Positions 38,188-40,631 of a stretch of 40,631 nt of DNA are shown one piece after another; within the stretch, counting starts at the first letter, position 1, and every line of letters starts with the position of its first letter. The translations under genes and the position numbers were made by a program. The notes below the pieces were generated by a model. That model saw only the letters and a program-made list of their open reading frames with translations, was not told where the DNA came from and did no database searches. Source of the stretch: SM23-73-3 sp965369445 (lineage in GTDB: Bacteria > Zixibacteria > MSB-5A5 > SM1-73). Where the stretch lies: positions 1 through 40,631 of the forward strand of contig CBDUQU010000007.1 in the NCBI GenBank assembly GCA_965369445.1, read 5' to 3'.

Positions 38188-40631
38188 ATGCCCAAGAAAA
38201 AGCGCCTTTATCTCATAGATGGATCGGCTCTGGCATACCGATCCTACTTCGCCTTTATCCGAAATCCTCTGATCAACTCGAAGGGCGAGAATACCTCGGC
38301 GGTTTTCGGTTTCACCAATTCCATTTTCAAGATCATAAGAGAAGAGAAGCCGGACTACCTTGCGGTGGTCTTCGACACCAAGGCGCCTACGTTCCGGCAC
38401 GAGATATTCAAAGAGTACAAGTCCACCCGAGCCAAGATGCCGGATGAAATGTCGGAACAGCTCCCCCGAATAAGGGAGGTCGCCGAAGGCATGAATCTGC
38501 CCATCCTGGAGGTGGACGGTTTTGAGGCGGACGACCTGATGGGGACCCTGGCCAAGAAAGCTAAGAAAGAAGGGATGGCGGTAATCTTGGTCACCGGCGA
38601 CAAGGATTTTCTCCAATTAGTGGATGAGGACGTCAAGGTGCTGAACCCCCGAAGAGCAGGGGAGGAGCCTGAGCTTCTGGATAGGAGCCGGGTGGAGGAA
38701 AAACTGGGAGTGCCGCCGGAGAAGGTGATCGAACTTTTGGGGCTTATGGGAGATGCCTCCGATAATGTCCCGGGTGTCCCCGGAGTTGGCGAGAAGACCG
38801 CACTTGAGCTGCTAAAGAGATTCGGCAGCCTGGAGGGCGCCTTGAAGAACGCGGACAAAGTGAAGAGAAAGAACGTGCAGAAAGGATTGAAAGAACATGC
38901 CGATCTGGCTCGTCTCTCCAAGAGGCTGGTCACTATAGACACCAATGTTCCCTTCGAACTCGAGCTTTCCGAGCTCGAAAGAAAGAATTTTGATTTACCC
39001 CGGTTGAAAGAGCTCTTCAAGGAGCTTGAATTCACCAGGTTTCTGCAAGAAATCGGCCCCCTGGAGGAAGAGGAGAAGGTAAGCTACCAAATCATAAAAT
39101 CAGAAAAAGAGTTCAGGACGCTTGTCTCTCAACTCAAGGAAGCTGGAGAATTCGCCCTGGACACCGAGACGACCAGCTTAAATCCCATCGATGCCGAACT
39201 GGTGGGAATATCTCTATCCCACAAAGAAAAGGAAGCATTCTATGTTCCAGTGGCCCATACCGACAGGAAAGGCAATTTAGACCGTGCGCTGGTAACCAAG
39301 AGCATCAAGGGGCTGTTGGAAGATGAGAAGATAAGAAAGGTGGGACACAACCTGAAATATGATCTGCAAGTGCTCAGGCGATTCGGAATAGAGTTCAAGG
39401 GGATATATTTCGACACCATGGTTGCCTCTTATCTTCTAAATCCTTCATCCAGACAGCATGGTTTGGATAATCTCGCGCTGGAGCATTTGGACCACCGTAT
39501 GATTCCCATATCCGACCTAATCGGCAAGGGAAAGAAGCAGAAGAGTTTCGCCGAGGCCCCGGTGAAAGACGCCTGCAACTACTCTTGCGAGGACGTCGAT
39601 TTCACCCTGCGCTTGAAAGAGATCTTCAGCCCCAGGCTGAGCCAGCTTGCTCTGGAGAAGCTGTTCTTCGAGGTTGAGCTTCCCTTAATCGAGGTGCTGG
39701 CGGAGATGGAAATGGTGGGAATCTCCATTGACACAGTTTATCTGGGTGACCTTTCCAAAGAGATGGAAAAACAACTGGAGGGTTTGAGCTCGCAGATCTA
39801 CGATCTGGCAGGAAAGAGGTTCAATATCAACTCTCCCCAGCAATTAAGCCAGGTTTTGTTTGAGGACCTCAAACTCCCCTCGGTGCGCAAGACCGCCAAG
39901 AGGACCGGCTATTCCACGGACATAGGAGTGCTGGAAACTCTGGCCAGGGAACATCCCTTGCCTGCTGTTCTTCTGGAGTATCGTCAACTGGCCAAACTGA
40001 CGTCGACATATATTGATGCTCTTCCCAGGCTGGTGAACCAAAGGACCAAAAGGATTCACACCTCATTCAATCAGACAGTGACGGCCACGGGAAGGCTCTC
40101 CTCGTCCGAGCCAAATTTGCAGAATATTCCCATAAGGACCGACCTGGGCAGACAGATCAGAAAAGCCTTCATACCGAGAGATAAGAATTTCCTGATCATG
40201 TCCGCCGATTATTCCCAGGTGGAGTTGAGAATTTTGGCGCATTTTTCCCAGGATCAGACTTTGATGAGCTCCTTCAAGAAGGGTGAGGACATACATAACC
40301 GCACAGCCAGCGAGGTCTTCGGCGTACGCATCGACAGGGTGACCTCCGAGCAGAGAGCCGTCGCCAAGACCACCAATTTCGCCATCATCTATGGGGTGAG
40401 CGCCTACGGGCTTTCGCAGCAGACCAACTTGACGCCGCAGGAGGCGGCCATGTTCATCGATGTTTATTTCAAAAGATATCCCCGGGTGAAGGAATACATA
40501 GACCAGATGATTGAACTTGCCCGAGAGCAGGGCTTTGTCACTACCCTTCTGGGCAGAAGAAGATATATGCCGGAGATTGACAGCACTAACAGGCAGAAAA
40601 GGGAATTCGCCGAAAGGACCGCCATCAATAC
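38188..40631 (+). CDS. polA: DNA polymerase I (3'-truncated by the window edge)
   Basis: About 814 codons are visible, from ATG 38188 (MPKKKRLYLIDGSALAYRS) to the edge, with no stop. The 5' nuclease domain (about 1-290) has VDGFEADDLMGTL and GDKDFLQLV, GLMGDASDNVPGVPGVGEKTA. The 3'-5' exonuclease is intact in its key residues: D325 and E327 (LDTETT), D392 (NLKYD), Y465 and D469 (YSCED), so proofreading is expected. The polymerase domain shows motif A SADYSQVELRILAH (D674) and motif B RAVAKTTNFAIIYG. Motif C (VHDE) lies beyond the edge. A weak GAAGAG precedes the start. Confidence 0.96.
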   Translation, partial: MPKKKRLYLIDGSALAYRSYFAFIRNPLINSKGENTSAVFGFTNSIFKIIREEKPDYLAVVFDTKAPTFRHEIFKEYKSTRAKMPDEMSEQLPRIREVAEGMNLPILEVDGFEADDLMGTLAKKAKKEGMAVILVTGDKDFLQLVDEDVKVLNPRRAGEEPELLDRSRVEEKLGVPPEKVIELLGLMGDASDNVPGVPGVGEKTALELLKRFGSLEGALKNADKVKRKNVQKGLKEHADLARLSKRLVTIDTNVPFELELSELERKNFDLPRLKELFKELEFTRFLQEIGPLEEEEKVSYQIIKSEKEFRTLVSQLKEAGEFALDTETTSLNPIDAELVGISLSHKEKEAFYVPVAHTDRKGNLDRALVTKSIKGLLEDEKIRKVGHNLKYDLQVLRRFGIEFKGIYFDTMVASYLLNPSSRQHGLDNLALEHLDHRMIPISDLIGKGKKQKSFAEAPVKDACNYSCEDVDFTLRLKEIFSPRLSQLALEKLFFEVELPLIEVLAEMEMVGISIDTVYLGDLSKEMEKQLEGLSSQIYDLAGKRFNINSPQQLSQVLFEDLKLPSVRKTAKRTGYSTDIGVLETLAREHPLPAVLLEYRQLAKLTSTYIDALPRLVNQRTKRIHTSFNQTVTATGRLSSSEPNLQNIPIRTDLGRQIRKAFIPRDKNFLIMSADYSQVELRILAHFSQDQTLMSSFKKGEDIHNRTASEVFGVRIDRVTSEQRAVAKTTNFAIIYGVSAYGLSQQTNLTPQEAAMFIDVYFKRYPRVKEYIDQMIELAREQGFVTTLLGRRRYMPEIDSTNRQKREFAERTAIN

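Overview
This window looks like a chromosomal segment of a Gram-negative (diderm), LPS-making bacterium. It carries most of a Raetz-type lipid A/Kdo pathway, a LolA-like carrier, a BamD-like lipoprotein, a SurA/PpiC-like isomerase and a PorV/UPF0164-type barrel. The LpxC-FabZ fusion, the UPF0164 barrel, an oxidoreductase between lpxA and lpxB, and many short palindromic intergenic repeats suggest the FCB superphylum or a neighbouring candidate phylum (Zixibacteria-like). That placement is inference; no rRNA, tRNA or CRISPR was found.

Layout. 248-3900 (+): outer-membrane barrel, two-domain PpiC isomerase, CTP-dependent lipid kinase. 3901-5084 (+): a textbook sigma-54 promoter with two upstream TGTAAC palindromes, in front of a GxxExxY protein and an unlisted 48-residue lysine-repeat peptide, closed by a strong terminator. 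5127-6577 (+): orphan mannose-family PTS EIIC and EIID. 6772-8079 (+): SpoIID-like lipoprotein. 8130-11719 (-): EamA transporter, prenyltransferase-repeat protein, RlmD-like rRNA methyltransferase. 11953-15995 is an accessory island with visibly lower GC: a TIR-domain protein fused to a Kir-channel-type cytoplasmic domain, a single-pass membrane partner, small unknown proteins, a methyltransferase remnant, a TIGR04076 gene with a broken second copy of its 5' end, and a GNAT acetyltransferase.

15996-28177 (-) holds leuD-like, then a long co-directional run transcribed from about 28216: lpxC-fabZ, lpxA, gnnA-like, lpxB, DUF374 acyltransferase, waaA, lpxK, nadB, guaA. 28952-37760 (+): HU, ftsK, lolA-like, rimO, SplB-type radical SAM protein, lytic transglycosylase, an unknown tail-anchored protein, bamD-like, nadD. 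38188-40631 (+): polA, running off the window with an intact proofreading domain.

The most interesting observations are the TIR-Kir fusion and its neighbours (12-14 kb), the sigma-54 unit with its lysine-repeat peptide (4.1-5.1 kb), and at least two families of dispersed palindromic elements, several of which explain misleading N-terminal extensions of nearby reading frames.
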